In this document: positions 38,849-49,232 of the stretch, one piece after another
Position numbering within the stretch: the first letter of the stretch is position 1
Layout: every line of letters starts with the position of its first letter
NCBI RefSeq assembly: GCF_030269925.1
Contig: NC_085129.1
Location: 21,009,501 to 21,073,500 of the forward strand
Direction: 5' to 3'
Length of the DNA: 64,000 nucleotides
Source of the DNA: Bombyx mori
Lineage: Eukaryota > Arthropoda > Insecta > Lepidoptera > Bombycidae
Translations under genes and position numbers: made by a program
The notes under the pieces: model-generated
The model's database searches: none
The model's input: only the letters and a program-made list of their open reading frames with translations
What the model was told of the DNA's origin: nothing

Positions 38849-39285
38849 ATTTTTTATTGCTTAGATGGGTGGACGAACTCACAGCCCACCTGGTGTTAGG
38901 TGGTTACTGAAGCCCATACACATCTGCAACGTAAATGCGCCACCCACCTTGAGATATAAGTTCTAAGGTCTCAGTATAGCTACAGCGGCTACCCCACACT
39001 TCAAACTGAAACGCATTACTGCTTCACGGCCGAAATAGGCGGGGTGGTGGTACCTACTCGCGCGGACTCACAAGAGTACCTACCACCAGTAATTACGCAA
39101 ATTATAATATTGCGGGTTTTGATTTTTATTACACGATGTTATTCCTTCACCGTGAAAGTCGATCGTGAAAAATTTGTTAAGTACGCATTTCATTAGAAAA
39201 ATTGGTACATGCCTGTGGGATTCGAACACCGGTGCATCGCTAGATACGAATGGACCGGACGTCTTATCCTTTGGGTCACGACGAT
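38849..39285 (-). repeat. SINE-B with tRNA-like head, inside repeat D copy 1
   Basis: T-rich start, full reversed body, ACCACCAGTAATTACGCAAA junction, middle segment and reversed tRNA-like head (GGATTCGAACACCGGTGCAT, CGTCTTATCCTTTGGGTCAC). Confidence 0.92.
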
Positions 39286-39345
39286 TCCATACAGAAAAAT
39301 ATTCGTCTTAAAGTATCGCAGCTTCAGAGCCCTGGCTCTCTGATA
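39286..39345 (+). repeat. Repeat D, right part, copy 1
   Basis: ATACAGAAAAATATTCGTCT TAAAGTATCGCAGCTTC corresponds to 57166-57210, so repeat D continues on the far side of the SINE. Confidence 0.6.
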
Positions 39346-39627
39346 ACTCAGGCCGCGACGAATTTGAAGTGAGATGTTTTGGTTATGTGATCCGCCGCGC
39401 TCGCTAGATTGGATGGGCGAGTTGAAAGCTGCGTTGCGCAAGACGCCGGCTCCGTTACATCACGACCGCCTCGTTCACCTACTGCTCCACTTCAATGGCG
39501 CGTTACAGATACATTACAGCCACGTTTTTCTATAAGGCAGTTCATACGTTGCCTTCGTATGTCGGTTAATATCGGTCGCATCCTCTGTGCTACTTGTACC
39601 TATACGCTAGTAGTTTAAGGGCCTTTT

Positions 39628-39666
39628 GCTTAGACAGGTGGACGAGCTCACAGCCGACCTGATGTT
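39628..39666 (-). repeat. SINE-B, outer copy, left piece
   Basis: GCTTAGACAGGTGGACGAGC TCACAGCC...GATGTTAA is the reversed 3' end of SINE-B, broken by a sense SINE-B and resumed at 39898. Confidence 0.8.
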
Positions 39667-39897
39667 AAATTACTGGTGGTAGGACCTCTTGAGTCCGCAC
39701 GGGTGGGTACCACCGCCCGGCCTATTTCTGCCGTGAAGCAGTAATGCGTTTCGGTTTGAAGGATGGGGCAGACGTTGTACCTTAAAACTTATATCTCATA
39801 GTTGGTGGCGCATTTACGTTGTAGATGTCTATGGGCTCCAGTAACCACTTAACATCAGGTGGGCTATGAGCTCGTCCATACATGTATGAAATAAAAA
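39667..39897 (+). repeat. SINE-B, inner copy nested in SINE-B
   Basis: ATTACTGGTGGTAGGACCTC to GAAATAAAAAAT, headless form, inserted in the reverse-oriented outer copy. Confidence 0.9.
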
Positions 39898-40076
39898 ATG
39901 GTTACTGGAGCCTATAGACACCTCGACATATGAGTTCTAAGGTCTCAGTTTTAACAGTGTAACGGCTGCCCCACCCTTCAAGCCGAAACGCATTAATGCT
40001 TCACGGCTGAAATAGGTAGGGCGGTGGCACCTACCCGTGCGGACCCACAAAAGACATCCCACAACCAGGGGTATTC
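39898..40076 (-). repeat. SINE-B, outer copy, right piece
   Basis: GGTTACTGGAGCCTATAGAC to ACCCACAAAAGACATCCCAC, continuing the copy broken at 39666. Confidence 0.85.
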
Positions 40077-40077
40077 C

Positions 40078-40265
40078 AGCTAGGCTGTGACGGATAAGTG
40101 AGCTCACGGGCTCAACCTGAGGGAGCTTGCTAATACTAGCCCTAGCAAGAGCAGTGCTTCGCTGAATCTACCACCGGATCCGGCAAAAAACTCAGTGGGC
40201 TCTGTGTCTGTGGGTTAGTTCGCTCGTAGACTCTTTGTCTTAATCGTGGAGTTCGACGACATGCT
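40078..40265 (-). repeat. SINE-A copy, antisense
   Basis: GTGAGCTCACGGGCTCAACC, GCCCTAGCAAGAGCAGTGCT, CTCAGTGGGCTCTGTGTCTG TGGGTTAG and a decayed 5' half to about 40265. Confidence 0.85.
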
Positions 40266-40712
40266 TCGGGCGACCACGGTTATTATCAAACGAAGTGGAT
40301 GTTTATATAGAAATAGGGTTGTGGTTAATATAGGGAGAGGAGTTCATGGAATCTACCACCAGCCAAAGTTGCCATAAACAACGTTGGCTGTAACTGTACA
40401 ATGGAATTATGAATTACCGGCCTATTTATGAACCTGTGATTTGAAAGCACTTGTTAATTCTTTGTGCGATTAACAGATGGCGTGACTTGTTCGATTTGAC
40501 ATTTTTTCAAAATACGTGAATGGCGGGAGTTATCTATTTTTTTTTCTCGGGTACTTTCTGTTATAAAATAGTTTTAAGATTAATTATCGCGATTATTTTA
40601 ATGGTATTTTTTTCACATGACCTAGGAGATTCATGGCGTAAAATGTGGTCAGCTAAATTGTTGTCTCATGGATATCTCTGTAATAACATTTTTTTCTTAC
40701 CTAAGTTGATAG

Positions 40713-41002
40713 CCTTGAGATGCTATTTCAGCGTAACCTTAACTAGTAGGTAGGCTCGCGGGGCTCAAACCTGATGACATTGCTAACACGAATCCTAGCA
40801 AGAGCCGTGCTTCACAAAATCTACCACCGGTTCGGAAACGCGACCCAATCAGAAGATCCGGTGAGAGACTCAGTGGGCTGTGTCTGTGGGTTAATTTGCT
40901 CGTCGAGCCCTTCGTCGCAAGCGACGGCTTCGACGAGGACGGTGACTGGTGCATGTGGTACCTAAAAGCACGGTTAATGGATCGGGAGGATCCGTAATGA
41001 CA
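40713..41002 (-). repeat. SINE-A, nearly full-length, antisense
   Basis: GAGATGCTATTTCAGCGTAA, CCTAGCAAGAGCCGTGCTTC, CAGTGGGCTGTGTCTGTGGG, TCGTCGAGCCCTTCGTCGCA, GTACCTAAAAGCACGGTTAA TGGATCGGGAGGATCC. Related sequence may continue to about 41050. Confidence 0.9.
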
Positions 41003-41159
41003 TGTTTAGGGCGACGTCGAATGTTTACCATTCGGTCTACAGGACCGGGTAGGAATTAGGTTGTTAAATTTGGTAAATAATAATTTTTGTTATCATGTTC
41101 ATTTCGTGGTTTAAAAGGGTGGTGCAGCCGAATTAATTGTAACTTAGGTACATTCAGTA

Positions 41160-41695
41160 TTTGTTGCAAATAAGTACGGTAGTTTCAATTACTTTCTCCA
41201 GTCTCATTTTTCAAACTAATTCAATGAAAAAAGAGAACACAAAACATGGCGTCGGGGCCGCCAAGTTTAAAATTGTCAGTAATTAATATTGGATGCCGTA
41301 TTTCCTGTTTGTCACATTAAAAACTAGTTTTTTAGGAATGTTTCCTTGGATTTTCGTCACTAAACCTGTTCAAAACGCTGCTGTAATTTAATTAGGTTTC
41401 TTTATCTTTACATCATCTTACAATTTCGTCAAAATAATATTTTAATTGTCAAAACTCTGTGACAATATTTTTTTTCCGATTCTTGTTAACATTACAGTGG
41501 CGAGGGAACAGGTTTGTCCAAAAAAGATTTTAATACAAATTTTTAACGTAAATAACATAAATTTAGTCAAAGTCAAATAAATATGACTTGTTCAAGGATA
41601 ACGCTGGCCACATGAGAAGCACCGGCCTACAGATAAAATAGAATCAACAAATAGGTTCATTTACAAATCAGTACCTATTGAGCCAGGCCGCATTT
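41160..41695. other. Nothing recognised
   Basis: AT-rich without a supported frame. A short SINE-B-like phrase (AAAAGGGTGGTGCAGCCG) at 41115 precedes it. Confidence 0.25.
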
Positions 41696-41708
41696 TGGTA
41701 GGCAGCGG
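41696..41708 (+). repeat. SINE-C, left piece (split by SINE-B)
   Basis: TTGGTAGGCAGCGG, the first bases of SINE-C; resumes at 41856. Confidence 0.8.
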
Positions 41709-41855
41709 TTTTTTTTTATTGCTTAGATGGTTGGACGAGGTGGCTGCCCCACCCGTCAACGAAACGCATTACTGTTTCACGGCAGAAATAGGCAGGGCGG
41801 TGGTACCTACTCGTGCGGACTCTTAAGAGGTCCTACCACCAGTAATTACGCAAGG
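41709..41855 (-). repeat. SINE-B inserted in SINE-C
   Basis: T9 start, ATTGCTTAGATGGTTGGACG, then a deletion of about 90 bp, GTGGCTGCCCCACCCGTCAA, to CCACCAGTAATTACGCAA. Reverse orientation. Confidence 0.9.
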
Positions 41856-41955
41856 CTCTGCCCCTACGATTGCTGACGTCCATGGGCGATGGTAACCACT
41901 CACCATATAGATAGGCCGTACGTTCGTCTCCCTACAAGGGCAATAAGAAAATAAT
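41856..41955 (+). repeat. SINE-C, right piece (split by SINE-B)
   Basis: GGCTCTGCCCCTACGATTGC to CTACAAGGGCAATAAGAAAA. Confidence 0.85.
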
Positions 41956-42173
41956 AAACAGTCAAATTGCGAACGTCTTGTGTTTGGAATCGGCTAAAAC
42001 AGTTAAATGTGAAACAGTACAACACTTTTGTTTTCGATAAATGTAGCCGTGAGTTCACACGCTCCGTTCCTCTCACTTACATCATTGCAAGGTTATATAC
42101 AGACGGTTAAAAACACAGACATATTCTCCATGTTCTCTGTGCCCGGGCGAGCTGGAAACGAACGCACAAGTTT

Positions 42174-42372
42174 GCTAGAGTTGGGGAGACAATTGCTCGA
42201 CACTTCTGCCCTGGGGATCTTTAGTCGTTGACTTGCCCCTTGCCCCTTGTCTGCAAACTCAGGCATAAATTCTGCTAGAGTTGGGAAGACAGTCGCTCGA
42301 CACCTCCTGGAGATCTCTAATTAGTTCAGCCTTACCCTCTGCCCCTGCCTTTCAAGCATTCATAGTAAAAAC
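42174..42372 (+). repeat. Degenerate 100-bp tandem duplication
   Basis: GCTAGAGTTGGGGAGACAAT TGCTCGACACTTC at 42174 is repeated as GCTAGAGTTGGGAAGACAGT CGCTCGACACCTC at 42274, each followed by similar GAGATCT / GGATCTTTAG and CTTGCCCCTTGCC / CTTACCCTCTGCC phrases. Confidence 0.65.
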
Positions 42373-42412
42373 TCTCTTAATAGCCTTAAATAAGTTTCAT
42401 CTGTAGATCAGA

Positions 42413-42653
42413 CTAACTGTACCCGTCCGCTTTGCTGGACATTTAAAATTAACATTATTACTTCTCACCCATCTTCATCATTAACGTCCCCGCAACTGTT
42501 GTAGGGAGTCCAACACTTATATAAATATTAGCCTATCCATTAAGCACATGTATTTTCTACATGGAAACCAAGTTTCAAGTCAATCGGATGCACGGTTCAG
42601 TAGTTTTAACGGAACATCTGTAAAACCACTGTAGATTTATATATTAGTATAGA
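42413..42653 (-). mobile_element. Helitron-like non-autonomous element, second subfamily
   Basis: The minus strand starts A|TCTATACTAATATATAAATC at 42653 and ends ACAGTTAG|T. Throughout it matches the sense copy at 53448-53696 (GAACCGTGCATCCGATTGAC, TACATGTGCTTAATGGATAG). The CTAG end is mutated to TTAG. Confidence 0.65.
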
Positions 42654-42837
42654 TTAAAAAGTTGCTGATTGGTGTAAGAGAATTTTCGCTCAGCCGCCGC
42701 CATCCAAAACGATGCACTGGCGACCAGCTTTTCAGTAGCATTCAGCTTTGAAACATGCACAGAACAATCCAAGTCTATTCAGTCTGGGCCACATCACATG
42801 CGTCTGTCATAGCCAGTCGACGCGTGTTTTTTAAACT

Positions 42838-43026
42838 GTTTATTGCCTAGATGGGTGGACGAGCTCACATGCTACCTGGTTTTTAGTGGTTACCGGAGAT
42901 TACAAAAACGTAAATGCCCTCACTCGTCCTGCCCTTCGAACGGAAACGCATTACTGATTCACGGCAGAAATGGGCAGACCGGCGGTACCTACACGTGCGG
43001 ACTCTCAAGACATCCTACCACCAGTT
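42838..43026 (-). repeat. SINE-B copy, antisense, internally deleted
   Basis: TATTGCCTAGATGGGTGGAC GAGCTCAC to CATCCTACCACCAGT; the central CTTGAG...CTCAGTATAG block is lost. Confidence 0.85.
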
Positions 43027-43029
43027 TAG

Positions 43030-43500
43030 AGTCGAGTTGTTTGTGACGATTTTTTTTTTTTGATAAATCTAAATATAACGTTAATTAATTAATTAATTAT
43101 GACAAATTAAAATTGCATTATTACCGTATCAAGTTTTCCAGTAAAAAATCTTCCTGTATTTTATTAGTGTTTACGGCATGTTATCGTCGTGGGAATGCGC
43201 AGATATTAGATTTAACAATGAATAAGTAATACATCAAGCGATTCTTGCTTAATTCGGTAACAAACAGATCTTGAAGTTTTACTAAATAGTTTTTGGTTTT
43301 TCGCGTTTTATAATACTGGCGGAAAAATGGATTTAGTTTGGCGGAATTCGTTATTAAATCATAAATTACCTGTATATATTGAACCCGGGTCATTGGTAAA
43401 ATAATTCAATTGTATACAAGTCTATCCTTTCTATCAGTGATACAGTAAGCAATTTGGAAATCTTAATTTGATAAAAACCTTTCATGGAACGCACAGATAA
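43030..43500. other. AT-rich stretch, nothing recognised
   Basis: Includes (TTAA)5 at 43079-43099; the minus frame 43181-43393 has no family resemblance. Confidence 0.25.
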
Positions 43501-43625
43501 TTCTTCTTCTTCTCAGTCGTGTCACTCTTGATAGAGTGGTCGTGATCGTCATGTAGTGTTGGAAGGGGCAGACTTGATGCGTCTCACGATGTCGCGCCAT
43601 CTCTCCCTGCTCGAGGCGATTCTAC
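43501..43625 (-). mobile_element. LINE ORF2 C-terminal remnant, antisense
   Basis: The reverse complement encodes SSRERWRDIVRRIKSAPSNT, the short C-terminal motif of several lepidopteran LINEs, followed by CACTCTATCAAGAGTGACAC. An old fragment. Confidence 0.5.
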
Positions 43626-43835
43626 TGCACTCATTTAAGATAATAGGAACCTCTTTATAAATAAAAGAACGATAAAAGAATTAAGTACAAGAAGAAAAGA
43701 ATCTGGCTAACCAAGATGTTTTCATCAGCTGGATCTTTGAGATGGTTATGAAATTTTCTTCCAACCGCTACTAAGCATGCGCTGGCATACTCTCTCCTTC
43801 ATCTCCCTCTTCCAATCCTAGTTTACGATACCCAG

Positions 43836-43917
43836 TGTGCTTAGTGAGAGTTCTTTAACTTTCTCGATAGCGTAAAAGTTATCTTTTTGTATAGAGTTGG
43901 AACGACTTCCAACGTTT
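43836..43917. mobile_element. Fold-back MITE-like element, third copy, half only
   Basis: GTGTGCTTAGTGAGAGTTCT TTAACTTTCTCGATAGCG and AGAGTTGGAACGACTTCCAA match the left half of 14032-14166. The right half is missing where a SINE-B begins. Confidence 0.6.
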
Positions 43918-44236
43918 TCGACTTCCACGGTGAAGGAATAAATAACATCGTGTAATAAAAATCAAAACCCGCAAAATTATAATTTGCGTAACTACTGGTG
44001 GTAGGACCTCTTGTGAGTCCGCGCGGGTAGGTACCACCACCCTGCCTATTTCTGCCGTGAAGCAGTAATGTAGCAGTAGGGCAGCCGTTGTAACACTTGT
44101 AACTTTACTTGAAACCTTAAAACTTATAACTCAAGGTGGGTGGCGGCATTTACGTCGTAGATGTCTATGGGCTCCGGTAACCACTTAACACCAGGTGGGC
44201 CATGAGCTCGTCCACCCACATTAGCAATAAAAAAAA
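43918..44236 (+). repeat. SINE-B copy with partial middle segment
   Basis: GACTTCCACGGTGAAGGAAT, AAACCCGCAAAATTATAATT, body with a deletion after GCAGTAATG, to TTAGCAATAAAAAAAAA. Confidence 0.9.
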
Positions 44237-44719
44237 ATTACATGACATTTAGACAAATTGAGCTTCCGTCATCCGTGACTACGAAAAGTGAAAAGTAGAA
44301 CTTTACGTGGACATAGGTATCATTATTGCGTCGCGGCATTTGAGACGACCCGGGTCAAAAACGAATTGGACTTTAGTAATAGTGAGCCAAACGTTTGTTC
44401 ATTCAAAATTTGAATAAATTCAAAAAACATTCTCTTCACGAATTCGAGACTTTCACAATATTGAGTCAGATTACGTAATTTAAATTATAATGAACACACA
44501 ATTAAGTAACGTTTAATGTATTTAGCATAATAATTAGTGGCGGCGCTGCTTTTGTTGGTTAATTTTTATTGGCGGGACATATATACAATTCAAACGCTGG
44601 CCTTCGTCTGAAGTGGGTGACGTGACGTGAAGAACAACCTTCCTAAGATTAGGGGATCCAGCAGCTAATGAGCACGAGACGAGTCGTGACTCTTGCGCAA
44701 GTTTTAAGCGTGGTCATTA
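44237..44719. other. Nothing recognised
   Basis: AT-rich, no supported coding frame; one TTATTGGCGGGACATA at 44567 resembles the E2F-like motifs elsewhere. Confidence 0.25.
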
Positions 44720-44967
44720 TTTTTTTTTTATTGCCTAGATGAGTGGACCAGCTCACATTCTACCTGGCGTTAAGTGGTTACTGGAGCCCATAGACATCTA
44801 TAACTTAAATGCGCCACCCACCTTGAGACATAAGTTCTAAGGTCTCAGTATAGTTACAACGGCTGCCCCACCCTTCAAACCGAAACGCGTTACTGCTTCA
44901 CGGCAGAAATCGGTGGGGTGGTGGTACCTACCCGTGCGGACTCACAAGAGGTCCTACCACCAGTGAG
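44720..44967 (-). repeat. SINE-B copy, headless, antisense
   Basis: T9 then ATTGCCTAGATGAGTGGACC to CAAGAGGTCCTACCACCAGT; almost undamaged. Confidence 0.92.
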
Positions 44968-45179
44968 ACAGTATTTATGTGAATGCTTGAGATGACCTCC
45001 TCGTTAATACACACAGCATACATCAACGTTCGCATCAGTCCGGCTCTAGGAAGAAATCCCCTGCAAGACAGAGGCCCGTATACTCGAAGGCGATACATGC
45101 AAAGTGCCTAACAGTACATGTGCCATAACAATAATTGAACGGTCAATTTGTTCCTTAACGTCTGGTTCGTGTCCGTCTT

Positions 45180-45530
45180 TTTAACCGACTTCAAAAAAGG
45201 AGGATGTTCTCAATGCGACTGTATTTTTTTTATGTCTATTACCTCATAACTTTTGACTGGGTGAATCGATTTTGATGATTCTTTTTTTATTCAATTTCCC
45301 ATTGGTCCCATTTCAATTTAGTCTAGCTCTGATAATGGTATCCATGAGAAAGCCATATAAGTCTTGAATTTGCATTAAGTACGTGCGCGACAAATATGTA
45401 GATGAATAACTCAATAACTCGGTATCACGCCAACCGATTTCGATGATTATTGTTTTTAGTGTATATTAATTTGTTTTGTAATATCTTTTTTTTTCTATTT
45501 GAAATCGGTTATTGTTAAAGCATGTCTATT
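45180..45530 (+). repeat. Lepidopteran dispersed repeat (TTTTAACCGACTTCAAAAAA type)
   Basis: TTTTAACCGACTTCAAAAAA GGAGGATGTTCTCAATGCGA begins a sequence I recall as widely dispersed in moth and butterfly genomes. Its class is not established here and its right end is uncertain. Confidence 0.45.
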
Positions 45531-45756
45531 TACAATAATTATAGGAAGACATTAAAAGCACTGCCAGCCGCTAGTCACGTCTGCCCTCGTTCCATTTTTC
45601 TCTTTATCCCTTTTCAAAGTATTTCAAGTCTCTGTCTTAGTCTATGCCTAGTCGTTGTAGGTCTTATGTCCTGTCAGAGGTTGCACGCCATGACAATGAT
45701 CTTTATTAGGAATATTCCAAATTGCTATTTTATTTATGGAGCATATTTAATCTATA

Positions 45757-45770
45757 TCTATACTAATATT
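45757..45770 (+). mobile_element. Helitron-like element, 5' terminus (split by LINE)
   Basis: A|TCTATACTAATATT, the 5' end of the family; the rest resumes at 49024 after the LINE. AATATT (45765-45770) is the LINE target duplication. Confidence 0.7.
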
Positions 45771-48700
45771 TTAATTCTAATATTAAAATTCGGGCCTACT
45801 AAATTTATGTCACATTAATGCGCAAAGTGTGCCCAGTCATTATAGTGAAATTCTGGAAAGTTTTGATAATACTGACGTTCATGCTGTGCTGATATCCGAG
45901 AGCTGGCTAAAGCCTCATCTTCTTTCCACTAGTTATCCTCTTCCTGGTTTCGATTTGATTCGGAATGATCGTGTTGATAGGAGAGGCGGCGGCGTTGCTA
46001 TCTACCTTCGCAGTGTTTTTTCTTATAAAATCCTCGACTGTTCTCCACCAAACTGTTCAACCTCTGCTGAGTTTCTTTTTTTGGAAGTTTCCGTTAAGGG
46101 AGTTAAATTAGTGCTGGGTGTTGTTTATTGTCCTCCCACTGTAGATTACTTCTCCAGTCTCGAACCAATTCTGGAATCCTTAGGCTCAAAATATTCACAT
46201 CACGTCATTATGGGAGATTTCAACACCGACCTTGCAGTTCATTCACCTCGATCCTGTAAACTCTTGGCTATCGTCGAATCTGCTAATCTTCAAGTCCTGC
46301 CTCTACAAGCCACTCATTGGAACAGTGATGGGAAAGATACCTGGCTTGATCTAATTCTTACTTCCTCTCCCACCCTTGTATCATCTCATGGTCAATATCC
46401 CGCACCTGGCTTCTCTCATCATGACCTCATTTTCCTCTCTTACTCCTTAAGTCCTCCGAAGTCCCAACCTAGGCTTATGAGCATACGTAGTTTCAAACGC
46501 TTAAATTTAGATCAGTTGCAAAAGGATGCGTCAGAATTAAAATGGGATGATTTCATGGCTACACCTTCTATAGATGATAAAGTGCGTATTTTTAATGAAA
46601 CTATCCTTAACTTGTATGATATCCATGCGCCTGTTAGGAAGGTGAAGATGAAGCGTCCTCCAGCTCCATGGATAACGAGAGGTGTGCGTATGTATATGCG
46701 GCGTAGAGATAGAGCTTTTCGTGAATTCCGGAGGGACCGATGCGATGACAATTGGGCTTCTTATAAAATTGCGAGAAACCGGTGTAACCAGGTGATACGA
46801 AATGCTAAACGCCGCTACTTTCTACATAATATATCGTCTTCTTCAGTTGCTAATATCTGGAAGTTCCTCGGAACTCTAGGTATTGGCAAACAACGTCAAT
46901 ACAGCTTTCAGTCGGCAATTGGACTGGATGATATCAATGCGCACTTTACTACAAGTATCCCGTTGGATTACCAGTCTACGCGCCGTACTGTGGAGTTTCT
47001 GGAAGGACTATCCCCTCCAAATATCGACCCCTTTAAATTTTCCACGGTATCTATGGGTGAGATCAAAAAGATAATCCTCTCTATAAGATCCAATGCTGTG
47101 GGTCACGACGGAGTGAGCCGCCAGATGATAGTTCTGATTCTCGATTGTCTTCTTCCATCGTTACAACATTTAATCAATTCATCTTTGTCCTCTGGTACTT
47201 TTCCTGTACAGTGGCGCAAAGCATTTGTGATTCCCTTACCCAAAGTCTCTAATCCGACTCTTCCTACTCATTTCCGTCCCATATCGATTCTCCCTTTTCT
47301 GTCCAAGGTGTTGGAGGCCTGTGTACATAACCAACTGTCCCAGTTTGTTCATAAGAATGGTTTAATAAACTCCCTACAGTCTGGCTTCAGACCGGGCCAC
47401 AGCACCGTCTCCGCTCTCCTCAAAGTGACAGGCGATATTAGGGCTGGAATGGAGGATACTAAAGTCACATTGTTGGCTTTGGTCGACTTCTCTAATGCCT
47501 TTAATACCGTCAGTCACGAAATCCTTTTATCTATCCTGTCCTATCTTATGATTTCGCCTGAGGTGCTGAAATGGTTTACATCATATCTTCGAGGGCGCCA
47601 GCAATCGGTCCGCATTGATGAGTCTTCGTCTTCATGGCGTGATCTAGATACTGGTGTCCCTCAAGGCGGAATTCTTTCCCCTTTGCTTTTCTCTCTCTTT
47701 ATCAATCTCATAACTCAGTCCCTTCAGTGTTCGTATCACTTGTACGCTGACGACCTACAGCTGTACTCGCAGGCTACTGTGGACTGTGTGTCTGAAGCGG
47801 TTCGCAGAGTGAATGGGGATCTAGAGGCTATATGCGATTGGTCTGGTAGGTTTGGTTTGACGGTCAATCCAACCAAATGTCAGGCGATTATTATTGGTAG
47901 TCCCCGTTTGTTGGGACGATTAGATTTTAGCTCACTCCCACCCGTAACTTATAATGGAGCAATTATACCTCTGAGCCCATCAGTCAAAAACCTTGGACTG
48001 TATATGGATTCTAGACTTGACTGGGCGGTACAGGTGTTGAATGTTAGTCGAAAGGTTACTGGATCTCTGCGTGCCCTTTATCACTTCAAGAACTTTCTCC
48101 CTTTCAAGATAAAGTTGATGCTTGTTCAAGCTTTAATCCTGCCCATAATTGACTATGGCGATGTATGCTATCTTGACCTGAATGCAGACCTTTTGAACAA
48201 ACTCGACCGCCTTCTCAACAACTGCATTCGTTTCATTTTTAATCTTCGCAAGTATGACCACGTGTCTACTTACCGCTCCGAAATAAATTTACTTCCTATA
48301 CGCGAGCGCCGCAATCTACATGCTCTTACTGCGCTTCATTCTATACTAACATGCCCAACTCCTCCCTCCTATCTGACTCAGTACTTTAAATATTTACATT
48401 CTTCGCACGATAAGGACTTGCGTTCCTCTAATAATTTACTCCTTCACTGTCCCACGCACCACTCTAGTTTGGTCCGTTCGTCTTTCGTAGTTCAATCTGT
48501 TCAACTTTGGAATTCACTTCCTCTTAATGTTAGGATGATCACTGATCGCCTAACTTTCAAAATAAAGGTACGCCAACTTTTTCTGGAGAAACTTAAAAAC
48601 TTAAAAACTTAACAATTTGACCTGCAATTTGTGTTCTGTGCAATATACTATTTTCTTGTACGATATATGTATGTATGTGTGGTTCTATTTCTTTGTTATA

Positions 48701-48818
48701 TTTTTGTTTAAGTGTGTATATGAATATGTATGTGAGTATATGATAGAGATTATATATAGATATATGTGTAAATTTTATATTATTATCATGATATAAAATT
48801 GTGTACGTTGTTTGTGTG

Positions 48819-48851
<33 letters not shown>

Positions 48852-49023
48852 TGTATGTGTTTGTATATTGTATAATGTAGTTTGGTTGTTTCACATTAAG
48901 TTATGCACCTACCACAGGATACTCTACACCACCCTTGGTTGACTGGTAGAGAATGCCTCAGGCATTAAGTCCGCCATTGTACTTATGTGCATTAAGTTGA
49001 ATAAATAAATGAATAAATAAATA
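45771..49023 (+). mobile_element. CR1/Jockey-type LINE, 5'-truncated, ORF2 intact
   Basis: A 3253-bp insertion between AATATT at 45765-45770 and 49024-49029. ORF2 is open from 45787. The 3' UTR has a TATG-rich part, (TA)n at about 48824-48850, and GACTGGTAGAGAATGCCTCA GGCATTAAGTCCGCC, then an AATAAATAAATG tail. ORF1 is missing. The undamaged ORF2 suggests recent insertion. Confidence 0.88.
45787..48612 (+). CDS. LINE ORF2: endonuclease-reverse transcriptase
   Basis: The frame opens at 45787 (NSGLLNLCHINAQSVPSHYS) after TAA 45784, and closes with TAA at 48610-48612, about 941 codons. The GTG at 45829 is not the true start; the NAQS endonuclease motif lies before it, and the natural start was lost upstream. 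The APE endonuclease has SESWLKP, VIMGDFNTDL, TWLDLILTS and SHHDL. The reverse transcriptase has LVDFSNAFNTV, VPQGGILSPLLF and LYADDLQLY near residue 651. The C-terminus has LLPIRERRNLHALTALHSIL and SVQLWNSLPLNVR. No RNase H. It fits the CR1/Jockey group; the exact clade was not determined. Confidence 0.92.
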   Translation, partial: NSGLLNLCHINAQSVPSHYSEILESFDNTDVHAVLISESWLKPHLLSTSYPLPGFDLIRNDRVDRRGGGVAIYLRSVFSYKILDCSPPNCSTSAEFLFLEVSVKGVKLVLGVVYCPPTVDYFSSLEPILESLGSKYSHHVIMGDFNTDLAVHSPRSCKLLAIVESANLQVLPLQATHWNSDGKDTWLDLILTSSPTLVSSHGQYPAPGFSHHDLIFLSYSLSPPKSQPRLMSIRSFKRLNLDQLQKDASELKWDDFMATPSIDDKVRIFNETILNLYDIHAPVRKVKMKRPPAPWITRGVRMYMRRRDRAFREFRRDRCDDNWASYKIARNRCNQVIRNAKRRYFLHNISSSSVANIWKFLGTLGIGKQRQYSFQSAIGLDDINAHFTTSIPLDYQSTRRTVEFLEGLSPPNIDPFKFSTVSMGEIKKIILSIRSNAVGHDGVSRQMIVLILDCLLPSLQHLINSSLSSGTFPVQWRKAFVIPLPKVSNPTLPTHFRPISILPFLSKVLEACVHNQLSQFVHKNGLINSLQSGFRPGHSTVSALLKVTGDIRAGMEDTKVTLLALVDFSNAFNTVSHEILLSILSYLMISPEVLKWFTSYLRGRQQSVRIDESSSSWRDLDTGVPQGGILSPLLFSLFINLITQSLQCSYHLYADDLQLYSQATVDCVSEAVRRVNGDLEAICDWSGRFGLTVNPTKCQAIIIGSPRLLGRLDFSSLPPVTYNGAIIPLSPSVKNLGLYMDSRLDWAVQVLNVSRKVTGSLRALYHFKNFLPFKIKLMLVQALILPIIDYGDVCYLDLNADLLNKLDRLLNNCIRFIFNLRKYDHVSTYRSEINLLPIRERRNLHALTALHSILTCPTPPSYLTQYFKYLHSSHDKDLRSSNNLLLHCPTHHSSLVRSSFVVQSVQLWNSLPLNVRMITDRLTFKIKVRQLFLEKLKNLKT

Positions 49024-49232
49024 AATATTATAAAGAGGAAAGATTTGTTTGTTTGTTTGTTTCGAATAGGCTCCTAAACTACTGGACCGATTTGAAAAAT
49101 TCTTTGGCCATTAGAAGCCGACATTGTCCCTGATGAACATAGGCTACTTTTTTGAATTTCTTTTTAAATTTTTTTTTTTTTGTTTCATGTGTGTTTTAAT
49201 GTTTCCGAAGCGAAGCGAGGGCGGGTCGCTAG
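49024..49232 (+). mobile_element. Helitron-like element, remainder and CTAG 3' terminus
   Basis: AATATTATAAAGAGGAAAGA, GGACCGATTTGAAAAATTC, then CCGAAGCGAAGCGAGGGCGG GTCGCTAG|T. Together with 45757-45770 it restores TC...CTAG between A (45756) and T (49233), the Helitron target rule. Very similar to 54006-54530 in reverse. Confidence 0.7.

Noticed and set aside
45522..45818. 98-codon hydrophobic frame upstream of the CR1/Jockey-type LINE
   Set aside because: It crosses the LINE insertion point and the Helitron-like terminus and has no ORF1 features.
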